From Goodfellowiella coeruleoviolacea (GTDB taxonomy: Bacteria; Actinomycetota; Actinomycetes; Mycobacteriales; Pseudonocardiaceae): a stretch of 64,000 bases of DNA. Under the pieces are notes generated by a model that was not told the DNA's origin, searched no databases, and worked only from the letters and a program-made list of their open reading frames with translations. Below are positions 34,719 to 45,537 of the stretch, piece after piece (the first letter of the stretch is position 1; every line of letters begins with the position of its first letter). The position numbers and the translations under genes are program-made. The stretch lies in assembly GCF_024171785.1 (NCBI RefSeq), contig NZ_JAMTCK010000005.1:1-64000 (forward strand), read 5' to 3'.

Positions 34719-35708
34719 TCAGGGTTTGGTGAAGGCGGACAGGATGTGTTCGGCGGCCAGGGTGGGGGTGAGTTCGCCGGCCTGGACGGCCGCCTCCACC
34801 TCGGGGACCACCTCGCGGACGGCGGGGTGGTTGGTCAGGCGGGTCAGCAGCTCCTCGCGGACCATCGCCCAGGTCCAGTCGACCTGTTGGCGGCGACGCT
34901 TCTCGGCCAGCTCACCGGTGCCGGCCAGGGTGTCGCGGTGCTGTTCGACCTGCTGCCACACCTCGGCCAGGCCGGTGCCGTGCAGGCCGCTGCACGTCAG
35001 CACCTGCGGGGTCCAGGTGGCACCGGCCGTGCGGAGCAGCCGCAGCGCCCCGGACAGTTCGCGGGCGGCCCGCCGCGCGTCCGTCTCATGTGGACCGTCC
35101 GCTTTGTTCACCGCGATCACGTCGGCCAGTTCCAGCACGCCCTTCTTGATGCCCTGCAACTGGTCGCCGGTGCGCGCCAGGGTCAGGAACAGCGAGCAGT
35201 CGACCATGTTGGCCACGGCGATCTCGGACTGGCCAACGCCGACGGTCTCCACCAGCACCACGTCGTAGCCGGCCGCCTCGACCAGCACGATGGTCTCCCT
35301 GGTCGCCTTGGCCACCCCGCCCAGGGTGCCGGCGGTGGGCGAGGGCCGGATGAACGCGGCCGGGTCCACGGCGAGCCGGGCCATCCTGGTCTTGTCACCC
35401 AGGATGCTGCCGCCGGTCCGGCTGGACGACGGATCCACCGCGAGCACGGCCACCCGGTGCCCGGCACCGGTCAGCATGGTGCCGAGCGCGTCGATGAACG
35501 TGGACTTGCCCACGCCGGGCACGCCGGTGATGCCCACCCGGTGCGCGTTCCCGGCGTGCGGCAGCAGTTCGACCAGCAGTTCCTGGGCCAGTGCGCGGTG
35601 GTCCGGCCTGGTCGACTCGACCAGGGTGATCGCCCTGGCCAGGCGGGCGCGGTCACCGGCGAGCACGCCCTTGGCGTACTCGCGGACGTCGATGCGAGGC
35701 GGCGGCAT
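34719..35708 (-). CDS. meaB: MeaB/ArgK-type GTPase of methylmalonyl-CoA mutase
   Basis: 329 residues. Walker A GVPGVGKST at 62-70, VLAVDPSSSRTGGSILGDKT (Mg/switch), ETVGVGQSE (switch) and NKADG for guanine. MeaB proteins protect MutAB and gate cobalamin loading. Third gene of mutA-mutB-meaB; 14 bp after the mutB stop, so co-transcribed. Confidence 0.95.
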   Translation of the reverse strand: MPPPRIDVREYAKGVLAGDRARLARAITLVESTRPDHRALAQELLVELLPHAGNAHRVGITGVPGVGKSTFIDALGTMLTGAGHRVAVLAVDPSSSRTGGSILGDKTRMARLAVDPAAFIRPSPTAGTLGGVAKATRETIVLVEAAGYDVVLVETVGVGQSEIAVANMVDCSLFLTLARTGDQLQGIKKGVLELADVIAVNKADGPHETDARRAARELSGALRLLRTAGATWTPQVLTCSGLHGTGLAEVWQQVEQHRDTLAGTGELAEKRRRQQVDWTWAMVREELLTRLTNHPAVREVVPEVEAAVQAGELTPTLAAEHILSAFTKP

Positions 35709-35722
35709 GCGTGGTACCCGAC

Positions 35723-38086
35723 CTACCCGACCGACGCACCCGAGCCCGACGAACCCGGGTCCGACGAACCCGGGTCGGCCGTCCCGGCACTGGACGCCCC
35801 GGCACCGGGTGCTTCAGAGCCGAGTTCGTCATGGCCCAGCTGGGTGGCCAGGCGGCGCAGCAGGTCCGCGGCGGCGTCGGCGATCACCGTGCCCGGCGGG
35901 AAGATGGCCGAGGCGCCGGCCTGCCGCAGCGCGTCGAAGTCCTGCGGCGGGATCACCCCGCCGACCACGACCATCACGTCCTCGCGGCCCAGCGCCACCA
36001 GTTCCTCGCGCAGCGCCGGCACCAGGGTGAGGTGCCCGGCGGCCAGCGAGGACACGCCGACGATGTGCACGTCGGCCTCGACCGCCTGCCTGGCCACCTC
36101 GGCCGGCGTCTGGAACAGCGGGCCCACGTCCACGTCGAAGCCGAGGTCGGCGAAGGCCGTGGCGATCACCTTCTGGCCGCGGTCGTGGCCGTCCTGGCCC
36201 ATCTTCGCCACCAGGATGCGCGGCCGGCGGCCCTCCAGCCTGGCGAACGCGTCGACCACCGCCCTGGTTTCGTCCACAGTGGACACCGAGCCCACCTCCT
36301 CCCGGTACACCCCGGAAATCGTGCGGATCTGCCCGGAGTGCCGACCCCACGCCCGCTCCAGCGCGTCGGAGATCTCCCCGACCGTGGCCTTGGCCCTGGC
36401 CGCGTTGATCGCCAGCGCCAACAGGTTCTGGTCCAGCTCGTGCGATGGCGAGGGGGCCGCCTCGGCGGCCCTGGTCAGCGCGCGCAGCGCGGCCGCCACC
36501 GCCTGACCGTCCCGTTCGGACCGCAGCCGCCGCAGCTTCTCGATCTGGCTGGCGCGCACGCCCGCGTTGTCGACCTTGAGCACCTCGATCTGCTCGTCGT
36601 TGTCGATGCGGTACTTGTTCACGCCGATCACCGGCTGGCGCCCGGAGTCGATGCGCGCCTGGGTGCGCGCGGCCGCCTCCTCGATGCGCAGCTTGGGGAT
36701 GCCCGCGTCGATCGCCCTGGCCATGCCGCCGGCCGCCTCGACCTCGCTGATGTGCCGCCACGCCCGGTGCGCCAGGTCGTGGGTGAGCCGCTCCACGAAC
36801 GCGCTGCCGCCCCACGGGTCGATCACCCGCGTGGTGCCCGACTCCTGTTGCAGCAGCAGCTGGGTGTTGCGAGCGATGCGCGCGGAGAAGTCGGTGGGCA
36901 GCGCCAGCGCCTCGTCCAGCGCGTTGGTGTGCAGCGACTGGGTGTGCCCCTGGGTAGCGGCCATGGCCTCCACGCAGGTGCGGGCCACGTTGTTGAACAC
37001 GTCCTGCGCGGTCAGCGACCAGCCCGAGGTCTGCGAGTGCGTGCGCAGCGACAGCGACTTCGGGTTGCTCGGCCCGAACTGGTTGACCAGCTTGGCCCAC
37101 AGCAGCCGGGCCGCCCGCAGCTTGGCGACCTCCATGAAGAAGTTCATGCCGATGGCCCAGAAGAACGACAGCCGCGGCGCGAACGAGTCGATGGCCAGCC
37201 CCGCGTCCAGCCCGGCCCGGATGTACTCCACGCCGTCGGCCAGGGTGTAGGCCAGCTCCAGGTCGGCGGTGGCCCCGGCCTCCTGCATGTGGTAGCCGGA
37301 GATGGAGATCGAGTTGAACTTGGGCATCCGCTGCGAGGTGTAGGCGAAGATGTCGGAGATGATCCGCATCGACGGCCCCGGCGGATAGATGTAGGTGTTG
37401 CGGACCATGAACTCCTTGAGGATGTCGTTCTGGATGGTCCCGGCCAGCTTCTCCGGTGGCACCCCCTGTTCCTCGGCGGCCACCACGTACAGCGCGAGCA
37501 CCGGCAGCACCGCGCCGTTCATGGTCATGGACACGCTCATCCGGTCCAGCGGGATGCCGTCGAACAGCTGGCGCATGTCGTAGATGGAGTCGATGGCCAC
37601 GCCGGCCATGCCCACGTCCCCGGCGACCCTGGGGTGGTCGGAGTCGTAGCCGCGGTGGGTGGCCAGGTCGAACGCGACCGACAGGCCCTTCTGCCCGGCG
37701 GCCAGGTTGCGCCGGTAGAACGCGTTGGACTCCTCGGCCGTGGAGAACCCGGCGTACTGGCGCACGGTCCACGGCTGGGTCACGTACATGGTCGGGTAGG
37801 GGCCGCGCAGGAACGGCGCGATGCCCGGGTAACCGTGCGGGAAGTCCAGGCCCTCCAGGTCGGCGGCGGTGTGCACGGGCCGGATCCCGATGCCCTCCGG
37901 GGTCTCCCAGACCAGGGCGTCGCTGCCCTTGCCGGTCTGCTCGTGCAGCGCGGCCTGCCACCGGGCGGTGCTGGCCGGCGCGGGCTCACCCAGCTCCACC
38001 TGGGTGAAGTCGGGGATCACCGCCGGACCGGGCCCGGTGCCGGCCACCTGCCCGTGTGCGGCAGACGCGGAGTCGGAAACGGTCAC
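35723..38086 (-). CDS. mutB: methylmalonyl-CoA mutase large (catalytic) subunit
   Basis: 787 residues. The N-terminal barrel binds the CoA ester ([31 protein letters not shown]); the C-terminal domain binds adenosylcobalamin through [19 protein letters not shown] with the lower-ligand His, and [17 protein letters not shown]. Interconverts (R)-methylmalonyl-CoA and succinyl-CoA. A ~35-residue Ser/Gly/Asp tail with a repeated [11 protein letters not shown] motif extends past the family end. GTG 38086 overlaps the mutA stop. Confidence 0.97.
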   Translation of the reverse strand: MTVSDSASAAHGQVAGTGPGPAVIPDFTQVELGEPAPASTARWQAALHEQTGKGSDALVWETPEGIGIRPVHTAADLEGLDFPHGYPGIAPFLRGPYPTMYVTQPWTVRQYAGFSTAEESNAFYRRNLAAGQKGLSVAFDLATHRGYDSDHPRVAGDVGMAGVAIDSIYDMRQLFDGIPLDRMSVSMTMNGAVLPVLALYVVAAEEQGVPPEKLAGTIQNDILKEFMVRNTYIYPPGPSMRIISDIFAYTSQRMPKFNSISISGYHMQEAGATADLELAYTLADGVEYIRAGLDAGLAIDSFAPRLSFFWAIGMNFFMEVAKLRAARLLWAKLVNQFGPSNPKSLSLRTHSQTSGWSLTAQDVFNNVARTCVEAMAATQGHTQSLHTNALDEALALPTDFSARIARNTQLLLQQESGTTRVIDPWGGSAFVERLTHDLAHRAWRHISEVEAAGGMARAIDAGIPKLRIEEAAARTQARIDSGRQPVIGVNKYRIDNDEQIEVLKVDNAGVRASQIEKLRRLRSERDGQAVAAALRALTRAAEAAPSPSHELDQNLLALAINAARAKATVGEISDALERAWGRHSGQIRTISGVYREEVGSVSTVDETRAVVDAFARLEGRRPRILVAKMGQDGHDRGQKVIATAFADLGFDVDVGPLFQTPAEVARQAVEADVHIVGVSSLAAGHLTLVPALREELVALGREDVMVVVGGVIPPQDFDALRQAGASAIFPPGTVIADAAADLLRRLATQLGHDELGSEAPGAGASSAGTADPGSSDPGSSGSGASVG

Positions 38087-39978
38087 GGCGTGGCCTCCAG
38101 AGCGTCCAGGGTGCTGGTGAGGATGTCCAGGGCGGGACAGCCCAGGTGGACGAACTCGTCGATGTCCGCGTCGGTGTAGTCGGGCTTGGGCCGGCCGGCC
38201 AGCAGCACCCGGTGCGCACCCGCCGCCCTGAGCGCGGCGGCCACCTCAGCGGCCCGCTCGGCGTAGTCGCCGTCGGTGCCGCACAGGCAGGCGATGCGCG
38301 CGCCACTGGCCTGGAACGCGGCCACCACCTCGGCGGTGTCCCGGGTGGCGCCGGCCGACGGGGTGGCGATGCCGCCCGCGTTGAACAGGTTGGCCGCGAA
38401 CCCGGCGCGGGCGTTGTGCCTGGCCACCGGGCCGAGGGTGGCCAGGAAGACGGCTGGCCGGGCGCCATCACCGCGCTCGCCTGGCCTGGCGGCCAGCCGA
38501 TCCGCGCGGTCGCGCAGGGCCTCCCAGGCCTGGGCGTAGCGCACCCGCGGCAGGCCGCCGGTCGGCTCGGCCGGGGTGGGCGCGGGTGGTCGGATCACCG
38601 GTTGTTCGGCCAGGTTGGGGAACTCGCTGACGCCGGTGATCGGGTCGGTGCGGTCGGCCAGGTTGGCCGAGCGGCGCGCCCAGGTCTCGGCCAGCCGGTC
38701 GGCGACCAGGCCCGAGGTCAGCGCGGCGGCCAGGCCGCCGGCGCGCTCGATGTCCTGGAACCACGCCCACGCGGTGTGCGCCAGCTCGTCGGTGAGCCGT
38801 TCCACGTACCAGGAGCCGCCGGCCGGGTCGATCACCCCGGCCAGCCTGGCCTCGTCCACCAGCACCGCCTGGGTGTTGCGGGCGACGCGGCGGGCGAAGT
38901 CGTCGGAGACGCCGATGGCCGAGTCGAACGGCAGCACGGTGATGGCCTCGGCCCCGCCGACGCCGGCCGCGAAGCAGGCGATGGTGGTGCGCAGCATGTT
39001 CACCCACGGGTCGCGGCGGGTCATCATGGCCGCCGAGGTGACCGCGTGCTGGGTCTGCGCGCGGGCCGGCTCACCCGCCCCGCACACCTCGGTGACCCGG
39101 GCCCACAGCCGGCGGGCCGCGCGCAGCTTGGCGATGGTGAGGAACTGGTCGGTGCTGGCCGCGTAGCGGAACTCCAGCTGGCCGCAGGCCACGTCCACGG
39201 GCAGGCCGGCGGTGGTGAGCGCACGCAGGTAGGCCAGGCCGGCCGCGATGGAGCAGCCCAGTTCCTGGGTGTCCGAGCCGCCCGCGTCGTGGTAGGGCAG
39301 CGCGTCCACCACCAGGGTGCGCAGCCGGGGGTACCGCGGGGCGCAGCGCACCACCAGGGCGGCGGCCTGCGCCAGGTCCGGCGCGGCGCCGGTGCGGGCG
39401 AGCAGCCCGAGCGGGTCGGCGCCGAGGTTGCCGCTGACCTGGCTGGCCGGCACGGCCTGGTCGGTGTGCAGGCGGAGCAGTTCGGCCGCGGCCTCGGCGA
39501 ACTCCGCGCCCGCGTCCAGCACGACCGGGGCCAGGTCCAGGTGGACGCCGTCCAGCGCGGTGGCCAACTCGGTCACGGGCACGCCGTCGCCCTGGCCCAC
39601 CCGCAGCCACACCGAGGTGACGCCGCCGGCCAGGTCGGCCAGGACCGCGTCCCGGGTCTGGGCGGGGGTGGTGCCGAGACCGTGGCGCTGGCGCACGTCC
39701 CACCCGGTCAGCACCGCGCCCTGCGGCCGGCTGCCCCGCACGAACGGCGGCAGGCCGGGCAGGCCGGGGTCGGGTGCCCGGTCGTCGGCGGTGTACAGCG
39801 GCTGGATCGTGATTCCGTCGTAGGTGGTGCTGGTCAGCAGCTGCTCCACCGGTCCGGAGTGCGCCGCGGTGTCCACTCCCGACTTCCGGAGCACCCCCTC
39901 GACCAGAGCACGCCAGTCGTTCCTGGTCGCCGTGGGAAATTCGGCGGCCAGTGTCAACTCGCCAGACGACTCCATCAT
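38083..39978 (-). CDS. mutA: methylmalonyl-CoA mutase small subunit
   Basis: About 631 residues. Mutase-like barrel (SSTTYDG-type start [37 protein letters not shown]) and a degenerate cobalamin-type domain lacking the DxHxxG motif, as expected of the structural subunit. ATG 39978/39975 with GCGGGG upstream; TTG 39987 is possible. TACTTATTAGTA (39991-40002), a partly symmetric AT-rich element 13 nt before the start, may be an operator or -10 region. First gene of the operon; ATGA-type overlap with mutB. Confidence 0.95.
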   Translation of the reverse strand: MMESSGELTLAAEFPTATRNDWRALVEGVLRKSGVDTAAHSGPVEQLLTSTTYDGITIQPLYTADDRAPDPGLPGLPPFVRGSRPQGAVLTGWDVRQRHGLGTTPAQTRDAVLADLAGGVTSVWLRVGQGDGVPVTELATALDGVHLDLAPVVLDAGAEFAEAAAELLRLHTDQAVPASQVSGNLGADPLGLLARTGAAPDLAQAAALVVRCAPRYPRLRTLVVDALPYHDAGGSDTQELGCSIAAGLAYLRALTTAGLPVDVACGQLEFRYAASTDQFLTIAKLRAARRLWARVTEVCGAGEPARAQTQHAVTSAAMMTRRDPWVNMLRTTIACFAAGVGGAEAITVLPFDSAIGVSDDFARRVARNTQAVLVDEARLAGVIDPAGGSWYVERLTDELAHTAWAWFQDIERAGGLAAALTSGLVADRLAETWARRSANLADRTDPITGVSEFPNLAEQPVIRPPAPTPAEPTGGLPRVRYAQAWEALRDRADRLAARPGERGDGARPAVFLATLGPVARHNARAGFAANLFNAGGIATPSAGATRDTAEVVAAFQASGARIACLCGTDGDYAERAAEVAAALRAAGAHRVLLAGRPKPDYTDADIDEFVHLGCPALDILTSTLDALEATP

Positions 39979-40140
39979 GCCCCGCAATGTTACTTATTAG
40001 TAGCTCGGCCGGTTGTGTGAGCTGAGCCGCCGTGAACGATGCAGTTGGTCGAGAAAAACCTATCTACAAATCACCGTAAGCATGACCCCTAAAACCGGAC
40101 CTATGCCCGTCCTGGTGGGTGCTTGTGAAGAATAGGGGGC

Positions 40141-42129
40141 GTGGATGTGGACCCCCCTTCACCCGAACGCCTGATCGCGGACCGCTATCGGTTGCAGCGC
40201 GTGCTTGGCCGCGGGTCGATGGGCACGGTGTGGGCCGCCTACGACGAGGTGCTGCTCCGCCGCGTGGCCGTCAAGGAGGTGCTGCGTCCACTGGGCATGC
40301 CCGAGACCGAGGCCGACGAGCTGCGCGAGCGCACCCTGCGCGAGGCACGCGCCATCGCCACCCTGTCCCACCCCAACGTGGTCACCCTGCACGACGTGGT
40401 GCGGCACGAGGGCGAGCCGTACGTGGTCATGGAGCTGGTCCCGTCCTACAGCCTCGGGGAGCTGCTGCGCGCCCAGGGACCGCTGAACACCACCCAGGCC
40501 GCCGCGGTGGCCGACGCCGTGGCCGCCGCGCTGGAGGCCGCGCACCGCGCCCGGATCACCCACCGCGACGTCAAGCCGGGCAACGTGCTGGTCGGCGAGG
40601 ACGGGCGGATCAAGCTCACCGACTTCGGCATCGCCCGCAACATGGCCGAGGCCACCATGACCAGCAGCGGCATGGTGCTGGGTTCGCCCGCCTACATCGC
40701 GCCGGAGGTGGCCTCCGGCGACGAGGTCACCCCCGCCGCCGACCTGTGGGGGCTGGGCGCCACCCTGTTCGCCGCGGTCGAGGGCCACCCGCCCTACGAC
40801 GCGGACGGCGACCCGGTGGAGACCGTCTCCCAGGTGATCCAGGCGCCGGTGCCGAGGCCGACGCGGGCCGGGGAGCTGGAACCGGTGATCACCGCGCTGA
40901 TGGTCAAGGACCCGGCCGAGCGCCTGCCCCTGGTCGAGGTGCGCAAGCAGATCTACTCGCTGCTGCCCGAGCCGGGTGCCCAGGTCTTCCCACCCACCGG
41001 GGAGGTTCGCGGCGGTGAGGGCGGCGGCCGGGCCACCGGCACCGCGGCGCTGCCCGAGCGGCCACGCCGACCGAGGCAGCCGAGCCGGGCCAAGCCGGCC
41101 ATCGCCCCGGACACGCCCCTGGCCGCGGACCCCGGCCCGCTGCCGTTCGGCCCCGGCGCGGCCGCCTCGTCGGCCCCGCCGTCGTCCCCGCTGCCCGAGG
41201 CCGGTTCGCCCGAGGCCGGTTCGCCCGCTGCCGCCGCACCGCTCGCCGCCGACCCAGGGCCGCTGCCGTTCCCGCTGGCCGACACCGCCCCGACAAAGGT
41301 GCGCCCGTTCGTCGCGATCAGCACGGACACCAGCACGGGCACCAGCACCGGTCCCGGCACGGACACCAGCACGGATACCAGTACGGGCACCAGCACGGAT
41401 ACCAGCGTCGGCACCGGCACCGGTGTCGCACCGGCCCGGCGCCGGGTGCGCGACACCCTGGTGGTGCTCGTCGCGGTGGTGCTGTTCGTGCTGGCGAGCG
41501 TGACCGGATTCGTGCTGGCCAGGACCGTCAGCGGGCAGGCGGTGCTGCCGCCGGCGACGTCCACGGTGAGCCCGCAACCGGCCTCGCCCATGGAGGGGCT
41601 GGCGCCGACCACCGCCCAGGCCATCACCGCCATGGGCGAGCAGGGCGGCCGGTTCAGCCTGCACGTGCCGCAGGGCTGGTCGCAGTACGTGGAGCAACGG
41701 GCCGGCGACTCGTTACCGCCGAGCACCGTGGTGCACTTCGTCTCGCCCTACGGCGAGGACGAGCTGACCGTGCAGCGCTACCCCAGGTTCTTCCCCACCT
41801 ACCAGGTCAGCGAGTACCTGGCGGCGGTGAGCGAGCCCTGGCCCGATGGCGGCTACGTGGAGCAGGTCCAGCAGGTCGACAAGACCGCCACGACCGGGCC
41901 GGAGCCGGCCCGCACCCTGGTCTACCGGACCGTGGAGCGCGCCCAGCGGTCACCCGCCAGCCGGACCACCGAGCCCGAGCCGACCCAGCGCCGCACCCAC
42001 TTCCTGCGGGTGCTGCCGGTGGGCAGCGACCTGTGGGTGGTCGGCGTGAGCGTGCCCTCCGACCACGAGGAGAACGGCCAGCGCGAGCTGTTCGCGAAGA
42101 TCATGCCGACCTTCGCCACCACCGGCTGA
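40141..42129 (+). CDS. membrane Ser/Thr protein kinase
   Basis: 662 residues. Kinase domain ~14-275: glycine loop LGRGSMGTV, Lys45 in VAVKEV, HRDVKPGN (141-148), DFG at 161 and the APE triad in YIAPEVASGD. A long Pro/Ala linker and a Ser/Thr/Gly/Asp repeat (about 395-435) lead to one membrane helix (LVVLVAVVLFVLASVTGFVL, ~440-462) and a ~190-residue extracytoplasmic sensor without PASTA repeats (GRFSLHVPQGWSQYVEQR). A receptor-like kinase with unknown ligand. GTG start. Confidence 0.93.
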   Translation: MDVDPPSPERLIADRYRLQRVLGRGSMGTVWAAYDEVLLRRVAVKEVLRPLGMPETEADELRERTLREARAIATLSHPNVVTLHDVVRHEGEPYVVMELVPSYSLGELLRAQGPLNTTQAAAVADAVAAALEAAHRARITHRDVKPGNVLVGEDGRIKLTDFGIARNMAEATMTSSGMVLGSPAYIAPEVASGDEVTPAADLWGLGATLFAAVEGHPPYDADGDPVETVSQVIQAPVPRPTRAGELEPVITALMVKDPAERLPLVEVRKQIYSLLPEPGAQVFPPTGEVRGGEGGGRATGTAALPERPRRPRQPSRAKPAIAPDTPLAADPGPLPFGPGAAASSAPPSSPLPEAGSPEAGSPAAAAPLAADPGPLPFPLADTAPTKVRPFVAISTDTSTGTSTGPGTDTSTDTSTGTSTDTSVGTGTGVAPARRRVRDTLVVLVAVVLFVLASVTGFVLARTVSGQAVLPPATSTVSPQPASPMEGLAPTTAQAITAMGEQGGRFSLHVPQGWSQYVEQRAGDSLPPSTVVHFVSPYGEDELTVQRYPRFFPTYQVSEYLAAVSEPWPDGGYVEQVQQVDKTATTGPEPARTLVYRTVERAQRSPASRTTEPEPTQRRTHFLRVLPVGSDLWVVGVSVPSDHEENGQRELFAKIMPTFATTG

Positions 42130-42151
42130 GCCCGCCGTCGGGCGCGGGCTC
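42128..42151 (+). terminator. short hairpin after the kinase gene
   Basis: GAGCCCGC (42128-42135) pairs with GCGGGCTC (42144-42151), 8-nt loop, overlapping the stop codon. Modest stem. Confidence 0.45.
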
Positions 42152-42176
42152 GGCGGGTGACCGGCCGGTGCTGGCT

Positions 42177-42182
42177 TAGGCT
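42177..42182 (+). promoter_or_regulatory. -10 element for leaderless deoD
   Basis: TAGGCT ends 7 nt before GTG 42190; no ribosome site. Confidence 0.4.
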
Positions 42183-42189
42183 CTGGCTC

Positions 42190-43023
42190 GTGACCGGTAC
42201 CAAAGACGACACCGCTGCCATCACCGACACCCGGGAAACCGACACCCTGGCCGCCGCGGCCGCGCGGGCCATCGCCGAGCGCACCGGGGTGGACAAGCAC
42301 GACGTGGCCGTGGTGCTCGGCTCCGGCTGGGCGCCAGCCGCGGACATCATCGGCACGCCCGAGGCCGAGGTGCCCATGGCCGAACTGCCCGGCTTCCTCG
42401 CGCCCAAGGTGCTCGGTCACGGCGGCACCATGCGCTCGGTGCGGGTGGGCGAGACGAGGGTGCTGGTGCTGCTCGGTCGCACCCACCACTACGAGGGCCA
42501 CGGTGTGCGGCGCGTGGTGCACGGCGTGCGCACGGCCGTGGCGGCCGGCTGCCGCACGGTGATGCTGACCAACGCGGCCGGTGGCCTGCGCGAGGGCATG
42601 CGCGTCGGCCAGCCCGTGCTGATCAGCGACCACCTGAACCTGACCGCGACGTCACCGCTGGTCGGCGCGCACTTCGTGGACCTGACCGACCTGTACTCGG
42701 CGCGGTTGCGCCAGCTGGCGCAGCGCATCGACCCGAGCCTGGCCGAGGGCGTGTACGCCGGCCTGCCCGGCCCGCACTTCGAGACGCCCGCCGAGATCCG
42801 GATGCTGCGCACCCTGGGCGCCGACCTGGTCGGCATGTCCACGGTGCTGGAGGCCATCGCGGCCAGGGCGGCCGGCGCCGAGGTGTTCGGCCTGTCCCTG
42901 GTGACCAACCTGGCCGCGGGCATGACCGGGGAGCCGCTCAACCACGAGGAGGTGCTGGCCGCCGGTCGGGACGCGGCCGGCCGCATGGGTGAGCTGCTGC
43001 GCGACCTGGCCGGCCAGGCGTGA
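42190..43023 (+). CDS. deoD: purine nucleoside phosphorylase
   Basis: 277 residues, trimeric PNP type: [17 protein letters not shown] (phosphate loop), [43 protein letters not shown] and [20 protein letters not shown]. Splits inosine/guanosine-type nucleosides with phosphate. A pmmB-type gene follows after 22 bp, the same order as in mycobacteria, where ribose/deoxyribose 1-phosphate would be handled next. Confidence 0.96.
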   Translation: MTGTKDDTAAITDTRETDTLAAAAARAIAERTGVDKHDVAVVLGSGWAPAADIIGTPEAEVPMAELPGFLAPKVLGHGGTMRSVRVGETRVLVLLGRTHHYEGHGVRRVVHGVRTAVAAGCRTVMLTNAAGGLREGMRVGQPVLISDHLNLTATSPLVGAHFVDLTDLYSARLRQLAQRIDPSLAEGVYAGLPGPHFETPAEIRMLRTLGADLVGMSTVLEAIAARAAGAEVFGLSLVTNLAAGMTGEPLNHEEVLAAGRDAAGRMGELLRDLAGQA

Positions 43024-43045
43024 CACCGCTGGGTGGGGTGACCTC

Positions 43046-44713
43046 GTGACGCTGCGACCTGACCTGCGCGACGCCGCGTTCCGCTGGATCGCCGACGACC
43101 CGGACCACGGCACCCGCGCCGAACTCCAGCGGGTGCTGGCCGAGGCCATGGCCGGCAAGCCGACGGCGGTGACCGAGCTGACCGACCGGATGTCCGGCCC
43201 GCTCACCTTCGGCACGGCCGGGCTGCGCGGGCCGGTGCGGGCCGGCCCCAACGGCATGAACGTGGCCGTGGTCGTGCGCACCACGGCCGGGCTGGCCGAC
43301 TGGCTGCGCGCCCGGGGCCACGCCGGCGGGCTGGTGCTGGTGGGCCGGGACGCGCGGCACGGGTCGGAGCGGTTCGCCTCGGCCGCGGCCGGGGTGCTCG
43401 CCGCCGCCGGGTTCCAGGTGCGGATGCTGCCCCGGCCGCTGCCCACGCCGGTGCTGGCCCACCTGACCCGCCACCAGCCGGCGGTCGCCGGCATCCAGAT
43501 CACCGCGTCGCACAACCCGCCCGGCGACAACGGCTACAAGCTCTACCTCGGCGACGGCACCCAGATCGTGCCGCCGGCCGACCGGGAGATCGAGGCGGCG
43601 ATCAGCGCGGTGGCCTCCGCCATGGCCGTGCCCACCTCGGCCGACTGGGGGCTGGTCGAGGAGCCGCTGATCGAGTCCTACCTGGACCGGGTGGCCGGTC
43701 TGCCGCGCGGTGCCGCGCGCGAGCTGCGCGTGGTGCTGACCGCCATGCACGGGGTGGGCGCGGACACGGCCGTGACGGCGCTGCGCCGCGCGGGCTTCAC
43801 CGACGTGCGGCTGGTGGCCGAGCAGGCCGAGCCCGACCCGGACTTCCCCACCGTGTCATTCCCCAACCCGGAGGAACCGGGCGCGGCCGACCTGCTGCTG
43901 GAGCTGGCCGCCGGCACCGAGGCCGACCTGGCGATCGCGCTCGACCCGGACGCGGACCGGTGCGCGCTGGGCGTGCGGGAGCGGGACGGCTCGTGGCGGA
44001 TGCTGCGCGGTGACGAGACCGGCGTGCTGCTCGGCGAGCACGTGCTGTCCACTCTGGACAGAACGGCGCACCCGGACCCGCTGGTGGCCACCACGATCGT
44101 GTCGGCGAGCCAGCTGGAATCCGTGGCGCGCAAGCACAACGTGCGCTACGACGAGACGCTGACCGGGTTCAAGTGGCTGGTCCGGTCCGGTGTGGACGGT
44201 GCGGGAACCGGACTGGTCTACGCCTACGAGGAGGCGCTCGGGCACTGCGTCGACCCGGACGGGGTGCGCGACAAGGACGGCATCTCCGCGGCCGTGCTCG
44301 CCTGCGATCTCGCCGCGGGCCTGAAGGCGGCGGGGCGCAGCCTGCTGGACGCGCTGGACGAGCTGGCCGCCGAGCACGGCGTGCACCTGACCGACCAGGT
44401 GTCGGTGCGGGTGACCGAGCTGAGCCAGATCGGCGCGCTGATGGCCCGGCTGCGCGCGCGACCGCCGGCCGAGTTGGCCGGGGTGGCGATCGAGGTGGAA
44501 GACCTGCTGCCGCGCACCGACGGGCTGCGGCTGACCGGGCCGGGCGTGCGCGTGGTGGTCCGGCCGTCGGGCACCGAGCCGAAGCTGAAGTCCTACCTGC
44601 AGGTGATCGAGCCGGTGGCGGAGCCGGGGTTGACCGCGGCCCGGCGGCGCGCGGGCGAACGGCTGGCCGACCTGCGGTCGGCCGTAACCGAGTTGTTGGC
44701 CAACACCACCTGA
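43046..44713 (+). CDS. pmmB: phosphomannomutase/phosphoglucomutase family (PmmB)
   Basis: 555 residues. Active-site serine loop ITASHNPPGDNGYKLY, metal loop ALDPDADRCALG, sugar-binding YAYEEALGHCVDPD, and phosphate site RPSGTEPKLKSYL. Moves phosphate between C1 and C6 (or C1/C5 of pentoses) of sugars. In operon with deoD, so a pentose-phosphate mutase role in nucleoside salvage is plausible. GTG 43046 with GGGGTGA. Confidence 0.95.
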   Translation: MTLRPDLRDAAFRWIADDPDHGTRAELQRVLAEAMAGKPTAVTELTDRMSGPLTFGTAGLRGPVRAGPNGMNVAVVVRTTAGLADWLRARGHAGGLVLVGRDARHGSERFASAAAGVLAAAGFQVRMLPRPLPTPVLAHLTRHQPAVAGIQITASHNPPGDNGYKLYLGDGTQIVPPADREIEAAISAVASAMAVPTSADWGLVEEPLIESYLDRVAGLPRGAARELRVVLTAMHGVGADTAVTALRRAGFTDVRLVAEQAEPDPDFPTVSFPNPEEPGAADLLLELAAGTEADLAIALDPDADRCALGVRERDGSWRMLRGDETGVLLGEHVLSTLDRTAHPDPLVATTIVSASQLESVARKHNVRYDETLTGFKWLVRSGVDGAGTGLVYAYEEALGHCVDPDGVRDKDGISAAVLACDLAAGLKAAGRSLLDALDELAAEHGVHLTDQVSVRVTELSQIGALMARLRARPPAELAGVAIEVEDLLPRTDGLRLTGPGVRVVVRPSGTEPKLKSYLQVIEPVAEPGLTAARRRAGERLADLRSAVTELLANTT

Positions 44714-44735
44714 TCGGACCAGTCTTACCCGGGAG

Positions 44736-44779
44736 TTGTCCACAGGCCAGCGAGGTTGTCCACAGGGCTCTCGCTGGCC
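44736..44779. promoter_or_regulatory. two DnaA boxes, one in the loop of a hairpin
   Basis: Perfect actinobacterial DnaA boxes TTGTCCACA at 44736-44744 and 44756-44764, direct, 20 bp apart. GGCCAGCGAG (44745-44754) is inverted as CTCGCTGGCC (44770-44779), so the second box sits in the 15-nt loop. The hairpin may also terminate pmmB. Confidence 0.65.
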
Positions 44780-44902
44780 TTCCCGTGGCGGGTGGGCGTG
44801 GATAGGCTGGTGCCGGGGTCGCCCCCCTGGGAGGGCGGGGGCTGCGCTGCCGCGCCTGTGACCAGCCACAACCGCGGCGGTGGCCGGTCGCCGGCGAACA
44901 CG

Positions 44903-45319
44903 TCACCCCACCGCGCTCGGCGGCCGCTCCCGCACCGGTTCCACACCGAACTTGTAGCTCATGAAACGCCAGAACAGCGGCACGGCTTCGGCGCTTGGCC
45001 GGAAGATCCGGTCATCGTGGCCGGTGATCGAACGGTGCTCGATGAACACGCCACCCGCGCCCACATAGCCCGACCAGGGCGATCGGACGATGACGACCTC
45101 GATGGGCGGCCGCTGCGGCACCGGCCGCGCCGTGACGATCAGGTCGTGCACGGAGGTGAGCGCCGCCAGTCGCTGCTCGCCCCCGCACTCCACCACGCTG
45201 TCGACGATGTGCGCCATGTGGCGCAACTCGGGGTGTTGTCCGGCCAACTCGTGGAACCTGGCGACGATGACACCCCAGGCGACCTCGTGGAAGGGGTCGC
45301 GCCACGCTCGCGAGTTCAT
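44903..45319 (-). CDS. conserved hypothetical protein
   Basis: 138 residues from ATG 45319 (GTG 45325 is possible; AACACT lies 6 nt before it). WRDPFHEVAWGVIVARFHEL, HIVDSVVECGGEQRLAALTS, VIVRSPWSGYVGAGGVFIEH. No membrane segment or known motif. Short and soluble; convergent with pmmB. I do not recognise it. Confidence 0.55.
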   Translation of the reverse strand: MNSRAWRDPFHEVAWGVIVARFHELAGQHPELRHMAHIVDSVVECGGEQRLAALTSVHDLIVTARPVPQRPPIEVVIVRSPWSGYVGAGGVFIEHRSITGHDDRIFRPSAEAVPLFWRFMSYKFGVEPVRERPPSAVG

Positions 45320-45537
45320 GCGCACGCGACCAGTGTTCCAGCCAACCACCGGGCGGCCCCACCACACCGGAGCCGCACCTGCTCGGTCCACCCGGGCGGG
45401 TCGCGCGCTGCCGCACCTCGTGCCCAGCCCGCAACACGCGGACGGCGGAATGGGGAACTCGGGCGGGCCGGGCCAGCCGGAGCCGGCCGGAGTTCCCCGT
45501 TCCCGGGTGGTTCACCCGGGTCAGCCCCGCCGGGGGC

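Noticed and set aside
34719..35708. LAO/AO-type transport ATPase (older ArgK naming) instead of MeaB
   Set aside because: Operon position directly after mutB and the ETVGVGQSE switch motif fit the mutase chaperone.
39979..40140. Cobalamin riboswitch ahead of mutA
   Set aside because: No B12-box or multi-stem leader visible; the start lies only a few bases from the AT-rich element at 39991-40002.
14013..44764. Replication origin from the DnaA boxes
   Set aside because: Only two boxes at each site, far apart, with no dnaA, dnaN, gyrB or AT-rich unwinding region.
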